Assembly (NCBI RefSeq): GCF_025660475.1
Contig: NZ_JAOUSF010000001.1
Location: forward strand, 62,001 to 126,000
From: Perspicuibacillus lycopersici
GTDB taxonomy: Bacteria; Bacillota; Bacilli; Bacillales; Caldibacillaceae
DNA: 64,000 bases
Direction: 5' to 3'
A program made the position numbers and the translations under genes. The notes below the pieces were generated by a model. It was given only the letters and a program-made list of their open reading frames with translations, made no database searches and had not been told where the DNA came from. This document shows, one piece after another, positions 27,767 through 36,528 of the stretch. Positions within the stretch are counted from its first letter, which is position 1. The number at the start of each line of letters is the position of its first letter.

Positions 27767-28828
27767 TTGAAATTAACAGAATTAGGTTGGAATGAATCAT
27801 TACAAAATTATTTTGAAGAATACAAACAAACTGATTATACATTTGGACGTGTAGTATTAGAACATAAAAATGTGTATCAAGTAATAACAGAAAATGGAGA
27901 ATTTTTATCCGAGGTATCTGGTAAATATCGCTATCATGCACTATCAAGGGAGGATTACCCTGCAGTAGGTGATTGGGTTGTACTCTCAGAACGTTTACAG
28001 GAAGGAAAAGCCACCATTCATGCAACACTTCCAAGATTTAGTAAATTTTCACGAAAAATTGCTGGTTTAACGACTGAGGAACAAATTGTCGCGGTAAATG
28101 TTGATACCGTATTTTTAGTCCAATCACTAAACCAGGATTTAAATCCAAGAAGATTGGAGCGCTATTTGTTAATGGCTTGGGAAAGTGGTGCAAACCCAGT
28201 TGTTGTTTTAACGAAAGCAGATTTATGTGAAAATATTGCTGCTTTTACAGGAGAAGTTGAATCTGTCGCCTTTGGTGTACCTGTTCATGTCATTAGTGTT
28301 GTTTCTGGACTCGGTTTAGCTGAATTATCTACCTATTTTGCACCAGGAAAAACGGTAGCGCTTTTAGGATCATCGGGTGCAGGAAAATCTACGTTAACGA
28401 ATTATTTACTTGGTGAAGCGAAACAGCTCGTTCAAAATATTCGTGAAGAAGATGATAAAGGTCGACACACTACCACTCACCGAGAGCTCATTCAACTGCC
28501 GACTGGCGGATTAGTCATCGACACACCAGGAATGCGCGAGCTTCAATTATGGGAAGCTGAATCCGGATTATCGTATAGCTTTCAAGATATTGAAGCATTG
28601 GCCCAACAATGTAAGTTTCGGGATTGCACCCATCAAAAGGAACCAAATTGTGCTGTTCAGCATGCCATCCAAATAGGATTATTAGAAAAAGAACGACTGC
28701 AAAGCTATAATAAATTACAAAAAGAACTTGCCTATCTTGAAAGAAAAAATGATAAACGGGCACAATTAGCAGAAAAAGAAAAATGGAAAAAAATCCAAGC
28801 TAGTGTACCTAAAACAAAAAAGCGATAA
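27767..28828 (+). CDS. rsgA: RsgA-family circularly permuted GTPase (probable second copy)
   Basis: This 353-residue protein has an N-terminal OB fold and then GTPase motifs in permuted order: LTKAD (G4, about residues 151-155), GSSGAGKST (G1, about 202-210), DTPGM (G3, about 249-253). A C-terminal zinc site follows in CKFRDCTHQKEPNC (about 284-297). RsgA releases assembly factors from immature 30S subunits. The usual bacillar copy (yloQ locus) sits beside prkC and rpe, not seen here, so this is probably a paralogue. TTG start at 27767 behind AGGAGG. It sits behind a leader peptide and terminator, suggesting induction when ribosomes stall. Confidence 0.85.
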   Translation: MKLTELGWNESLQNYFEEYKQTDYTFGRVVLEHKNVYQVITENGEFLSEVSGKYRYHALSREDYPAVGDWVVLSERLQEGKATIHATLPRFSKFSRKIAGLTTEEQIVAVNVDTVFLVQSLNQDLNPRRLERYLLMAWESGANPVVVLTKADLCENIAAFTGEVESVAFGVPVHVISVVSGLGLAELSTYFAPGKTVALLGSSGAGKSTLTNYLLGEAKQLVQNIREEDDKGRHTTTHRELIQLPTGGLVIDTPGMRELQLWEAESGLSYSFQDIEALAQQCKFRDCTHQKEPNCAVQHAIQIGLLEKERLQSYNKLQKELAYLERKNDKRAQLAEKEKWKKIQASVPKTKKR

Positions 28829-28839
28829 AACAATTGTAG

Positions 28840-28876
28840 GAGCTTTAGCATTTATTTGCTGTAGCTCTTTTTTTTC
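28840..28876 (+). terminator. Terminator of the RsgA-like gene
   Basis: Stem GAGCT..AGCA/TGCT..AGCTC (28840-28867) followed by a long T run. Confidence 0.8.
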
Positions 28877-28985
28877 TCCTCGTTTCCATTTCATTTTCCA
28901 TTTATCACGACTTTTCCCATCTATATTTTAACGTTATTTAAAGAAAATAATACTGTTTCACATCAATGTTAAAGGAGGCAATCCG

Positions 28986-30041
28986 ATGGGAAAAAAATTA
29001 GTAACGTCCTTCGCCACAACAATGCTTTTGCTTGGATTAACGGCTTGTAATGGAAACGACAATGATAGCGCCCTTCCAACTAGCTATAACAATAATAACC
29101 AGAACAACGGGCTAGACACCGTATCCAACAGAATGAATACAAGATCCTATTTAAACAACTTTAGAACTCAAGATGGTAGCTATTACCCATCAAGGGTGAT
29201 AAACAATACCGACAATACTACTGGTAGAAATACAGGTAACGAAGACGATAATCAAATTAATCAAAACGATAGAAATAAGCTGGAAGATATTTCTGCAACA
29301 AATACGGACACTTCGAGTAATAAATATCCGCATACAAGAGCAGTATTAATTCAGGATGCAAAGTACAAATATGTCAATATTAACGAAAATGCAAACACCA
29401 ATCAAAACAATGACTGGGGAAATACGATAAAGCAAAAAATAACAGAAAGATTTAATCAGTTCAAACAAGGCGGAAATCAACAACAAGCAAATCAAAACAC
29501 TCAAAATACAGAACAACAGCAAACAGAAACAACACAAAAGCAACAAACAGCACAAAATAATCAACAACAAGCTAATCAAACACAACAGCAGCAACAGGCT
29601 GCACAGCAACAAACAGAGCAAGCTAAAAAACAAAACGAAACAACAGAAAATGCACAAGGCTCCACAAGTCAATACGTACAGCAAGTAATTGATTTAACAA
29701 ACCAAGAAAGAAAAAATGCAGGTCTTGCAGCTTTAAAGGCTGATTCAGAATTAAATGCCGTTGCGTTAAAGAAATCACAGGACATGCAGCAAAACAATTA
29801 TTTTTCTCACACTAGCCCAACATATGGTTCTCCATTTGATATGATGCGTGACTTCGGGGTAGATTATCAATCAGCTGGAGAAAACATTGCACAAGGACAA
29901 CGGACACCACAAGAAGTAGTGGATGCTTGGATGAACAGCCCAGGGCATCGAGCAAATATTTTAAATGCAAAGTTTACTCATATCGGGGTTGGGTTTGAAG
30001 CAAGTGGAAACCATTGGACACAAATGTTTGTAGGCAGATAA
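28986..30041 (+). CDS. CAP-domain (YkwD-like) lipoprotein with Gln/Asn-rich linker
   Basis: This 351-residue protein begins with a lipoprotein signal (lipobox LTAC, Cys at about residue 20). A long low-complexity region rich in Asn, Gln and Thr follows (about residues 25-230; the part 155-225 is mostly Gln). The C-terminal CAP/SCP domain (about 232-351) has the usual SHTSPTYGSPFDM, GENIAQG and SPGHRANIL motifs. Related YkwD proteins are spore-coat or wall-associated; substrate and activity are unknown. RBS AAAGGAGG precedes the ATG. It is a single gene. Confidence 0.8.
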   Translation: MGKKLVTSFATTMLLLGLTACNGNDNDSALPTSYNNNNQNNGLDTVSNRMNTRSYLNNFRTQDGSYYPSRVINNTDNTTGRNTGNEDDNQINQNDRNKLEDISATNTDTSSNKYPHTRAVLIQDAKYKYVNINENANTNQNNDWGNTIKQKITERFNQFKQGGNQQQANQNTQNTEQQQTETTQKQQTAQNNQQQANQTQQQQQAAQQQTEQAKKQNETTENAQGSTSQYVQQVIDLTNQERKNAGLAALKADSELNAVALKKSQDMQQNNYFSHTSPTYGSPFDMMRDFGVDYQSAGENIAQGQRTPQEVVDAWMNSPGHRANILNAKFTHIGVGFEASGNHWTQMFVGR

Positions 30042-30055
30042 ATACAGTGCAAATA

Positions 30056-30090
30056 GAAACACTTGAGGGTAAGCTTCAAGTGTTTCTCTA
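30056..30090 (+). terminator. Terminator of the CAP lipoprotein gene
   Basis: Perfect 11-bp stem GAAACACTTGA/TCAAGTGTTTC (30056-30066, 30076-30086). A second, 18-bp perfect palindrome (30091-30108) overlaps the stop codon of the convergent pentapeptide-repeat gene. Confidence 0.65.
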
Positions 30091-30097
30091 ATTCCCT

Positions 30098-30739
30098 CTA
30101 GAGGGAATCCTTTATGGATAATCCTAAAATCTTCGCAAATGCAATCGCCTGGCTTGTATTCACTTCACACCCTGCCAATTCCTCCAATGTTACGATTAAC
30201 CGTTCAAATGTACAAGTACTAATATCCACTCCATTTAAGGAAGTATTAGAAAAATTCACCTCATTCAAATCACATTGAGTAAATCCAACATTTTTAAAGC
30301 TTGCTTCATAAAATTCTGCATTTCGAAGCAAGCAGTCCTGGAATACTACTTGTTTCAAATCAGCAAATCCAAACGAACTAAAGTTTGTTTGGCAATTAGA
30401 AAATTGGACATTTCGGATCGTCGATTCGGAAAAATTTGTCCCTAATAATTTTGAATCATGAAATTCTACTCGATGAATTGCTCCATTGCTAAAATCTGTG
30501 TTAGATACATCACATTTATCAAATATTACATCAATCAATTCGATGTTTCGAAACGTAGCTTCTTGGAAAATTACATTTTTAAAGATGACTTGTTCAAAAA
30601 CCATTTTTTGTATATCTTCCCCATAAATGGTTTCTCCTTCAAAGACACATTGATGGAAAAATGTGTCCCCGGAACCTTCAAAATTTCTCGTTTCTAATCC
30701 CTTAGGTATTTTAGGTTTTTGTATTTTTATTTTGGACAT
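30098..30739 (-). CDS. Pentapeptide-repeat protein, distantly Qnr-like
   Basis: This 213-residue protein has some 30 consecutive pentapeptides of the A(N/D)(L/F)xx type, for example VSNTDFSNGA, which fold as a right-handed quadrilateral beta-helix. The C-terminal helix (CEVNTSQAIAFAKILG, about 190-205) resembles the dimerisation tail of Qnr/MfpA proteins that mimic DNA and shield gyrase from quinolones. A Qnr function is only a possibility: Qnr loops are not obvious, and many such proteins have other roles. ATG 30739 follows AGGGGAAATTT. Confidence 0.75.
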   Translation of the reverse strand: MSKIKIQKPKIPKGLETRNFEGSGDTFFHQCVFEGETIYGEDIQKMVFEQVIFKNVIFQEATFRNIELIDVIFDKCDVSNTDFSNGAIHRVEFHDSKLLGTNFSESTIRNVQFSNCQTNFSSFGFADLKQVVFQDCLLRNAEFYEASFKNVGFTQCDLNEVNFSNTSLNGVDISTCTFERLIVTLEELAGCEVNTSQAIAFAKILGLSIKDSL

Positions 30740-30882
30740 AAATTTCCCCTGCTTTCTCCGGTATTCTCTTTTTCCTATGTAATCATACGTTCGTCATTTT
30801 TACAACTAAAATAGTATTTTTTGCAGGACAAATACTGATTAATGAAGAATTAGTATCTACATCAAAGACTGGAGGGGTAAAC

Positions 30883-31347
30883 ATGTATCAATATTTTCAT
30901 GGACTTGTTATTCGAGAAGGAACAGAAGATATTCCACCAGAAAAAGTAAAGAAATTATTCGAAGATGTTGGTTGGTCTCGACAAGATTTACCTTCCTGGC
31001 AAATTGAAAAATTCCGCTATATATTGGAAAACTCTACATGGGCATTTACTGTATGGGATAAGGAGCAAATGATTGGGATGGTTCGCGTCGTATCAGACAA
31101 AGTGATGATGGCTACGATAATGGATTTAATTGTCGAGGAAAACTATCGAGAAATGGGCATTGGAAAAAAATTAGTAAGCCTTTGTTTACAAAAGCTTCCA
31201 CACGGTGACTGGTTTGCACATACTTCTGCAAATAATTTTCCTTTCTATGAAAAATGCGGATTTACGATAAATAATTTAACGAAAAATGGGACATGTGTTT
31301 ATTATGGTTATATTCAAGCGAGAAAGGATGGCCATCGTATAAATTAA
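30883..31347 (+). CDS. GNAT-family N-acetyltransferase
   Basis: This 154-residue single-domain GNAT has the acetyl-CoA-binding motif A readable as VEENYREMGIGKKLVSLCL (about residues 84-102) and a C-terminal NNFPFYEKCGF motif. It resembles YitI/arylamine-type acetyltransferases. The substrate is unknown. RBS GGAGGGGTAAAC precedes the ATG. It converges on trpA through a shared terminator. Confidence 0.8.
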   Translation: MYQYFHGLVIREGTEDIPPEKVKKLFEDVGWSRQDLPSWQIEKFRYILENSTWAFTVWDKEQMIGMVRVVSDKVMMATIMDLIVEENYREMGIGKKLVSLCLQKLPHGDWFAHTSANNFPFYEKCGFTINNLTKNGTCVYYGYIQARKDGHRIN

Positions 31348-31379
31348 AAAGAGCAACCGAGGATTCTCGATTGCTTTTT
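31348..31379. terminator. Bidirectional terminator (acetyltransferase / trp operon)
   Basis: Stem GCAACCGAG/CTCGATTGC (31353-31361, 31366-31374; one mismatch) flanked by A5 and T5, so it can end transcripts on both strands. Confidence 0.8.
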
Positions 31380-31386
31380 GCTTTGC

Positions 31387-32169
31387 TTACTTTGCATTTA
31401 TTTTTTTCGTTGCATTCATTAACGGAATAATTTCTTCTGCTTTTCTATTATGAAATAAATCGACAATTTTACTTCCCACAACTACACCATCACAATAATG
31501 ACTTAAAGCCTTCACGTGTTCAGGCGAGGATATTCCAAAGCCCGCAAGTACTGGAATTGGACTTACTTTTTTTATTTTATTTAAATATGCTCCCACTTCT
31601 GTTTGAAAGCTGCTGCGTGAACCTGTAATGCCAGTTATTGTAACTGCATATAAAAATCCCTTTCCTTTTTTTGCAATTTCAGCAATTCTTTCTGTCGGAC
31701 TTGTTAGTGTTACTAATCGAATTATTTCAATTCCTGCATTTGAAAGGAATGGTAGAATTACATTTTCTTCCTCCATTGGTAGGTCTGGAATAATACATCC
31801 ATCAATCCCTGCCTTTTGTGCATCCGTAATGAATTCGGGTAAACCGTAAGCATAAATGGGATTCATATACGTCATAATAATGATGGGGATTTGAATGAAC
31901 GGTCTAATCGACTGTAGTTCTTCTAGTACTAATTTTAAGGTGGTTCCGTTTTGTAGAGCACGCTGGCTTGCTTCTTGAATGGTAGGACCATCAGCAACAG
32001 GATCAGAAAATGGAATGCCAACTTCGATAGCTGTAGCTCCATTTTCTTCTAAAAATAATAGACGTTCCTTCAGTACAGAAATCCCACCATCTCCTGCCAT
32101 GATATAGGGAACAAATGCTTTTTCCTCGTTCTCCTTCAATTGAATAAATGCTTTTTCAAAACGATTCAT
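31387..32169 (-). CDS. trpA: Tryptophan synthase alpha subunit
   Basis: A 260-residue TIM barrel that cleaves indole-3-glycerol phosphate to indole. The catalytic Glu is in [18 protein letters not shown] (about residues 46-63) and the Asp in [11 protein letters not shown]. Further family marks are [10 protein letters not shown] and AGFGIS. Its start overlaps the trpB stop. ATG 32169 fits AAGGAATG; a GTG three codons upstream would sit on top of that site. It is the last gene of trpDCFBA. Confidence 0.95.
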   Translation of the reverse strand: MNRFEKAFIQLKENEEKAFVPYIMAGDGGISVLKERLLFLEENGATAIEVGIPFSDPVADGPTIQEASQRALQNGTTLKLVLEELQSIRPFIQIPIIIMTYMNPIYAYGLPEFITDAQKAGIDGCIIPDLPMEEENVILPFLSNAGIEIIRLVTLTSPTERIAEIAKKGKGFLYAVTITGITGSRSSFQTEVGAYLNKIKKVSPIPVLAGFGISSPEHVKALSHYCDGVVVGSKIVDLFHNRKAEEIIPLMNATKKINAK

Positions 32170-33370
32170 TATGCTCACATTCCTTTCCCTTTTCTTTAAT
32201 AGTTGCTACATCCTTGTCCCCACGACCAGATAAACAAATGACAATCGCTTCATTCGCTTGCATCTCTCCAGCTAATTTGATTCCGTATGCAATAGCATGC
32301 GCACTTTCTAGAGCGGGGATAATCCCTTCCATCCTACTTAATAAATGAAATGCAGCTAATGCTTCACTGTCCGTTATTGAATCATAAGAAACTCTACCAA
32401 TATCCTTCAAGTAACTATGCTCTGGTCCCACTCCTGGATAATCTAAGCCTGCTGAAATGGAATGTGCTTCTTTAATTTGACCTGCCTCATCTTGTAATAA
32501 ATACATGAGCGCACCATGTAAAATACCTGGTTTCCCAGCGGTTAATGATGCAGCATGAAGTCCACTATGTAGTCCTAATCCAGCAGCTTCCACTCCATAT
32601 AATTTCACATCATCATTAGGAAGAAATGGATAGAACATTCCCATAGCGTTACTTCCTCCACCAATACAAGCTACTAACGCATTCGGTAATTTCCCTTCCA
32701 ACTCCAAAAATTGCTGTTTTGTTTCTTTCCCGATAATGCTTTGAAAATCACGCACCATCATAGGAAATGGGTGTGGACCCATTACGGATCCTAAAATGTA
32801 ATGGGTATCTTGCACATTTTCGACCCAGTACCGTAATGCTTCATTGCAAGCATCCTTTAATGTTTTGCTCCCAGAAATTACACTTACCACTTTTGCACCT
32901 AATAACTCCATTCTATAAACATTTAGCTCCTGTCTTTTGATATCCTCCTCCCCCATAAAAATAATACAATCTAAATTTAATAATGCACAAACAGTTGCTG
33001 TTGCAACTCCATGCTGTCCTGCACCTGTTTCTGCAACTACTTTTTTCTTTCCCATGCGAACTGCTAACATTGCTTGTCCGATAGTATTATTAATTTTATG
33101 GGCACCAGTATGATTCAAATCCTCCCGTTTCAAATAAATTTTTGCACCTTTTGCATGGTTCGTTAAATTTTTTGCAAAATAAAGTGGTGTTTCCCTGCCA
33201 ACGTAGTTTCTTAATAAATCTTGTATTCCTGCTTGAAAATGATCATCTTCCTTTGCTTGAAAATACGCTTGTTCCAGCTCTTTTACTGCCTCCATTAATG
33301 TTTCTGGTATGAAACGTCCCCCGTACATACCAAAATGTCCTTTTTCATCTGGCATTACATGCATGTTCAT
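32156..33370 (-). CDS. trpB: Tryptophan synthase beta subunit
   Basis: This 404-residue PLP enzyme joins indole and serine. The PLP lysine lies in [15 protein letters not shown] (about residue 91) and the phosphate loop in [10 protein letters not shown] (about 234-243). GAGQHG is also present. It overlaps trpF upstream and trpA downstream by a few bases, indicating coupled translation. Confidence 0.96.
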   Translation of the reverse strand: MNMHVMPDEKGHFGMYGGRFIPETLMEAVKELEQAYFQAKEDDHFQAGIQDLLRNYVGRETPLYFAKNLTNHAKGAKIYLKREDLNHTGAHKINNTIGQAMLAVRMGKKKVVAETGAGQHGVATATVCALLNLDCIIFMGEEDIKRQELNVYRMELLGAKVVSVISGSKTLKDACNEALRYWVENVQDTHYILGSVMGPHPFPMMVRDFQSIIGKETKQQFLELEGKLPNALVACIGGGSNAMGMFYPFLPNDDVKLYGVEAAGLGLHSGLHAASLTAGKPGILHGALMYLLQDEAGQIKEAHSISAGLDYPGVGPEHSYLKDIGRVSYDSITDSEALAAFHLLSRMEGIIPALESAHAIAYGIKLAGEMQANEAIVICLSGRGDKDVATIKEKGKECEHNESF

Positions 33371-33990
33371 CTTATTCCCTCCGAATTTATTGTTTTTGCC
33401 TTCGATATAAATTGTTTTATTTTTTGTAGATCCTTTTTCCCATCCGACTCTACCCCGCTGCTAACATCGACCATATAAGGGTTGATTTTTCCAATCGCAT
33501 CCTGCACATTTTCTGCATTAAGCCCACCAGCTAAAATTACCTTTTTCTCTGGTGCGGAGAAATGATTCACTACATTCCAATCAAATGTTTTCCCGTTTCC
33601 ACCTCGAAAAGCCCCCTTTGGACTATCGAACAATATATATTCACATGGATAGGCACGAATCGTGAATAAATCATCCATCGTTTCGATGCTTTTTGCTTTA
33701 ATTACAGGAAGCGAAAATTGTTTACAAAAAGCAGGAGTTTCATCCCCATGTAATTGAATTGCCGATAATCCCGCAAATTCCGCGATTTGATCGATCGCCT
33801 GCTTCGACTCATTCACAAATACACCTATTTTCATTACATTATTAGGAAGCTCCTCGATTATCGCCTTTGCCGCTTCTGGTGTAATTTTTCTTTTACTATT
33901 TGCAAAAACAAACCCTAGTGCATCCGCACCTATGCTTGCTGCATAAATGGCAGTGGGTAAATCAGTAATACCACAAATTTTTACCTTCAT
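33367..33990 (-). CDS. trpF: Phosphoribosylanthranilate isomerase
   Basis: A 207-residue TIM barrel. The N-terminal [11 protein letters not shown] (catalytic Cys at about residue 5), FVNES, IQLHGDE and the C-terminal DVSSGVES motif (catalytic Asp) are all intact. It converts phosphoribosylanthranilate to the CDRP intermediate. Four-base overlaps with trpC and trpB. Confidence 0.95.
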   Translation of the reverse strand: MKVKICGITDLPTAIYAASIGADALGFVFANSKRKITPEAAKAIIEELPNNVMKIGVFVNESKQAIDQIAEFAGLSAIQLHGDETPAFCKQFSLPVIKAKSIETMDDLFTIRAYPCEYILFDSPKGAFRGGNGKTFDWNVVNHFSAPEKKVILAGGLNAENVQDAIGKINPYMVDVSSGVESDGKKDLQKIKQFISKAKTINSEGIR

Positions 33991-34781
33991 CGCTTTCTCA
34001 TCTCCAATAGTGGTAGCTTCATAGAGGAAATTACTTCTGCTACATTTGGGTGCTTCATAAACGTTTCTCCGACGAGAACCCCATTAGCACCAGCTTTCAT
34101 CACTCGCTCTACATCTACTTCATCCTTCATTCCACTTTCACTTATCACCAATCTACCAGCACGCCGAATATAAGGTGCGATTGTTTCCGTTATTGATAAA
34201 TCCACTGCAAATGTTTTTAAATTACGATTATTTATTCCAATAAGTAAGTTGTCTGTTTTTAAAACCCGCTCCGCTTCTACTTCGTTATGAACTTCCATTA
34301 AAACCTCTAAGCCTTTACTTTTTGCGTATTCATATAAAGAATAAAGCTTGTCATCGGTGAGTGCTGCAGCAATTAATAATATTAAATCAGCACCATTACT
34401 TTTCGCTAAATCAATTTGAATGGAATCGATAATGAAATCTTTACAAAGAACTGGAACGTCTATTGCTTGAGAAATTACTGCTAAATCTTGATAGCTCCCT
34501 TGAAAAAATGGCTCATCTGTCAATACAGAAACCGCGTCGACACCCGATTGCCTATATTTTTTCGCTTGTTCTAAAGGCTTTCGGTTGGCATTAATGATAC
34601 CTTTGGAAGGAGATGCGCGTTTAAATTCTGCGATAATCGAAATTTCCTTTGCTTCTTGTAAATCTTTGATAAACGAGCGATTTGGTTTAAGCGTCATCGG
34701 CTCTTTCATTAAATTAATTTCTTTTAATTGTTTAATGAATTTTCTTTTCTCATGAATAATTTGATCTAGAATTGTACCCAT
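33987..34781 (-). CDS. trpC: Indole-3-glycerol phosphate synthase
   Basis: This 264-residue enzyme carries the family's IAEFKRASPSKG block (about residues 49-60, catalytic Glu and Lys), VLCKDFIID, IGINNRNL and ISESG motifs. It closes the indole ring by decarboxylative cyclisation of CDRP. It directly abuts trpD (no gap) and overlaps trpF by 4 bp. Confidence 0.95.
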   Translation of the reverse strand: MGTILDQIIHEKRKFIKQLKEINLMKEPMTLKPNRSFIKDLQEAKEISIIAEFKRASPSKGIINANRKPLEQAKKYRQSGVDAVSVLTDEPFFQGSYQDLAVISQAIDVPVLCKDFIIDSIQIDLAKSNGADLILLIAAALTDDKLYSLYEYAKSKGLEVLMEVHNEVEAERVLKTDNLLIGINNRNLKTFAVDLSITETIAPYIRRAGRLVISESGMKDEVDVERVMKAGANGVLVGETFMKHPNVAEVISSMKLPLLEMRKR

Positions 34782-35807
34782 TTAAATTACCTCCTGCTTC
34801 ATTACACGACTTTTTTTAATTAACTGTTCCAATTTATTTAATGCTGCACCTGAATCAATGCTTTCTCTTGCAATTTTGACGCCTTCTGAAATGGAAGCTG
34901 CCTTCCCAGTAACAAATATTCCAATTCCTGCATTTAAAAGCACCGTATCCCGATAGGCTCCTTTTCCCCCCTTCAACACTTGAAGAAGAATGCGAGCATT
35001 TTCATTACAATCTCCACCTGTTATCTCGCTATTTTCTATTACTGGTAAACCAACCTCTTCTGGATGAAGAATTTTATTTGTAATCATCCCTTCATCTAAT
35101 ATTGCTAAATAATTTTCACCTGCTAATGATGCTTCATCGAGTGAACCCGCACCAGTCATTACAATAGCTCGTCTTCTGCCCATATTTTTCAAAACGTTTG
35201 CTAATTTATTGATAGTGTCTCGCCGATATGTTCCAACTAATTGAGTATCTAATGTAATGGGATTTAGCAAAGGACCGATAATATTAAATATGGTTGGAAC
35301 TTTTAACTCTTTACGAATCTTCATAATTCGTTTCATTCGCGGATGCACAAATGGTGCGAATAAAAATGTGATGCCAATTTCTTCCAAAAGTTCTAATAAT
35401 TTTTCTTGCGGCAAATTCCATTGGACACCTAATGCTTCTAACACATCCGCACTACCAGTTTTACTTGATACACTTTTATTTCCATGCTTTGCAACAGGAA
35501 TCCCTGCACCTGCAATAACAAATGCTGAGGTGGAGCTAATATTAAAGCTGTTCGATTGATCACCTCCAGTGCCACAGTTATCCATTACATATGGAATAGG
35601 ATTGGAAAATGGCATGGCATATTTTCTTAATGCATTTACAATCCCAACAATTTCCTCCACTGTTTCCCCCTTTGCCTTCAATGCTATTAAATAAGCAGCA
35701 ATTTCACTATCTGTTATTTCCTTCGAAAGTAAAGCTTCCGCAACATCTTGCATTTCTTGTACTGATAAACTAGATTTTTCTGTTAACCTTTGTAAATAAT
35801 TAGTCAT
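34782..35807 (-). CDS. trpD: Anthranilate phosphoribosyltransferase
   Basis: This 341-residue enzyme transfers phosphoribose to anthranilate. DNCGTGGDQSNSFNIST (about residues 73-89) binds PRPP, and KHGNKSVSSKTGSADVLE follows. It is the first gene after the tandem T-boxes: no trpE precedes it, although trpE normally opens the operon in Bacilli. Start ATG 35807 with RBS GAGGG. Confidence 0.95.
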   Translation of the reverse strand: MTNYLQRLTEKSSLSVQEMQDVAEALLSKEITDSEIAAYLIALKAKGETVEEIVGIVNALRKYAMPFSNPIPYVMDNCGTGGDQSNSFNISSTSAFVIAGAGIPVAKHGNKSVSSKTGSADVLEALGVQWNLPQEKLLELLEEIGITFLFAPFVHPRMKRIMKIRKELKVPTIFNIIGPLLNPITLDTQLVGTYRRDTINKLANVLKNMGRRRAIVMTGAGSLDEASLAGENYLAILDEGMITNKILHPEEVGLPVIENSEITGGDCNENARILLQVLKGGKGAYRDTVLLNAGIGIFVTGKAASISEGVKIARESIDSGAALNKLEQLIKKSRVMKQEVI

Positions 35808-35837
35808 TGATGTTCCCTCATTCCCTAAATTTTTCTA

Positions 35838-36140
35838 TAAAAAAAGTCCCCTATTCACACAAAAATTGTGTAAATAGAGGACGAGTTTTTCCCGCGGTGC
35901 CACCTCGGCTTGAAGTAAAATATTACTTCCACTTTCAGGTACGAAATCAATTATTACTTTATAAAGCTCAAAAAATAAATTCCAGTTTTTAACCAGTGCA
36001 AACATAAAATGATTTGTATACCCTATCCTTTTAACGGTGGAATTCCGGGCAGCCCTACTATTATTTCAAGCTACCTCTCGTAAGCCCATTCCATAAAATC
36101 ATTTGTACTGGAATCTCACCACTCCCAGCTCTCTGTAACA
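35838..36140 (-). promoter_or_regulatory. T-box riboswitch, promoter-distal copy (Trp specifier UGG)
   Basis: The minus strand shows the stem I start AGAGAGCTGGGAGTGGTG (near 36130), the specifier loop GAA-TGG (codon at 36088-36086), the T-box AGGTGGCACCGCGG (about 35905-35892) and a terminator with GTCCTCTATTTACACAA/TGTGAATAGGGGAC arms (35883-35846) before seven T residues. Uncharged tRNA-Trp would stabilise the antiterminator and permit trpDCFBA transcription. Confidence 0.9.
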
Positions 36141-36196
36141 AATTAATTACTATGTACTCTTCTTACTCTACGATTTATCATTATTTTTTTTTCAAT

Positions 36197-36425
36197 AAAA
36201 AAAGGGCCTCTCTCCTAAAATAAGGACGAGAAACCCGTGGTGCCACCTTGATTAGCTTTAAAAAAAAGCTCACTTTAAATATCATCATCAATGATAATAT
36301 TTGTCTCTTGTAACGATGAGACGTTTTCGCCAAAGCCTACTACTAATAAAAGGTTCAGTTTGGAGCTCAGAAGTCCATTCACTTAAACATCCACACTAGT
36401 TCCCACCAACCACTAGCTCTCTAAA
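36197..36425 (-). promoter_or_regulatory. T-box riboswitch, promoter-proximal copy (Trp specifier UGG)
   Basis: A second complete T-box in tandem. The stem I start AGAGAGCTAGTGGTTGGTG is near 36422-36404. The specifier loop is GTGAA-TGG-ACTT (codon at 36377-36375). The T-box is AGGTGGCACCACGG (36248-36235), and a terminator with a GGCCC end precedes seven T residues (36203-36197). Two T-boxes in series require two tRNA-binding events for full read-through, giving a sharper response. Confidence 0.9.
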
Positions 36426-36482
36426 GTATCTGTTTTAAGCTACTACTCTTCATCCTTGCGTTTCAACTATTTTATGTTTTCT

Positions 36483-36510
36483 ATCATAATACTTTTTTTA
36501 TAAATGTCAA
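36483..36510 (-). promoter_or_regulatory. Promoter of the trp T-box leader
   Basis: Minus-strand TTGACA (36510-36505), 16-bp spacer, TATGAT (36488-36483). It lies between the end of the Nudix gene and the first T-box and is placed correctly for both T-boxes. Confidence 0.7.
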
Positions 36511-36528
36511 CTATTAATTTTTATAAAT

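Noticed and set aside
29346..29684. Minus-strand leucine/cysteine-rich frame of 112 codons
   Set aside because: It is the antisense reading of the CAA/CAG-rich linker of the CAP protein, so the open frame is a composition artefact.
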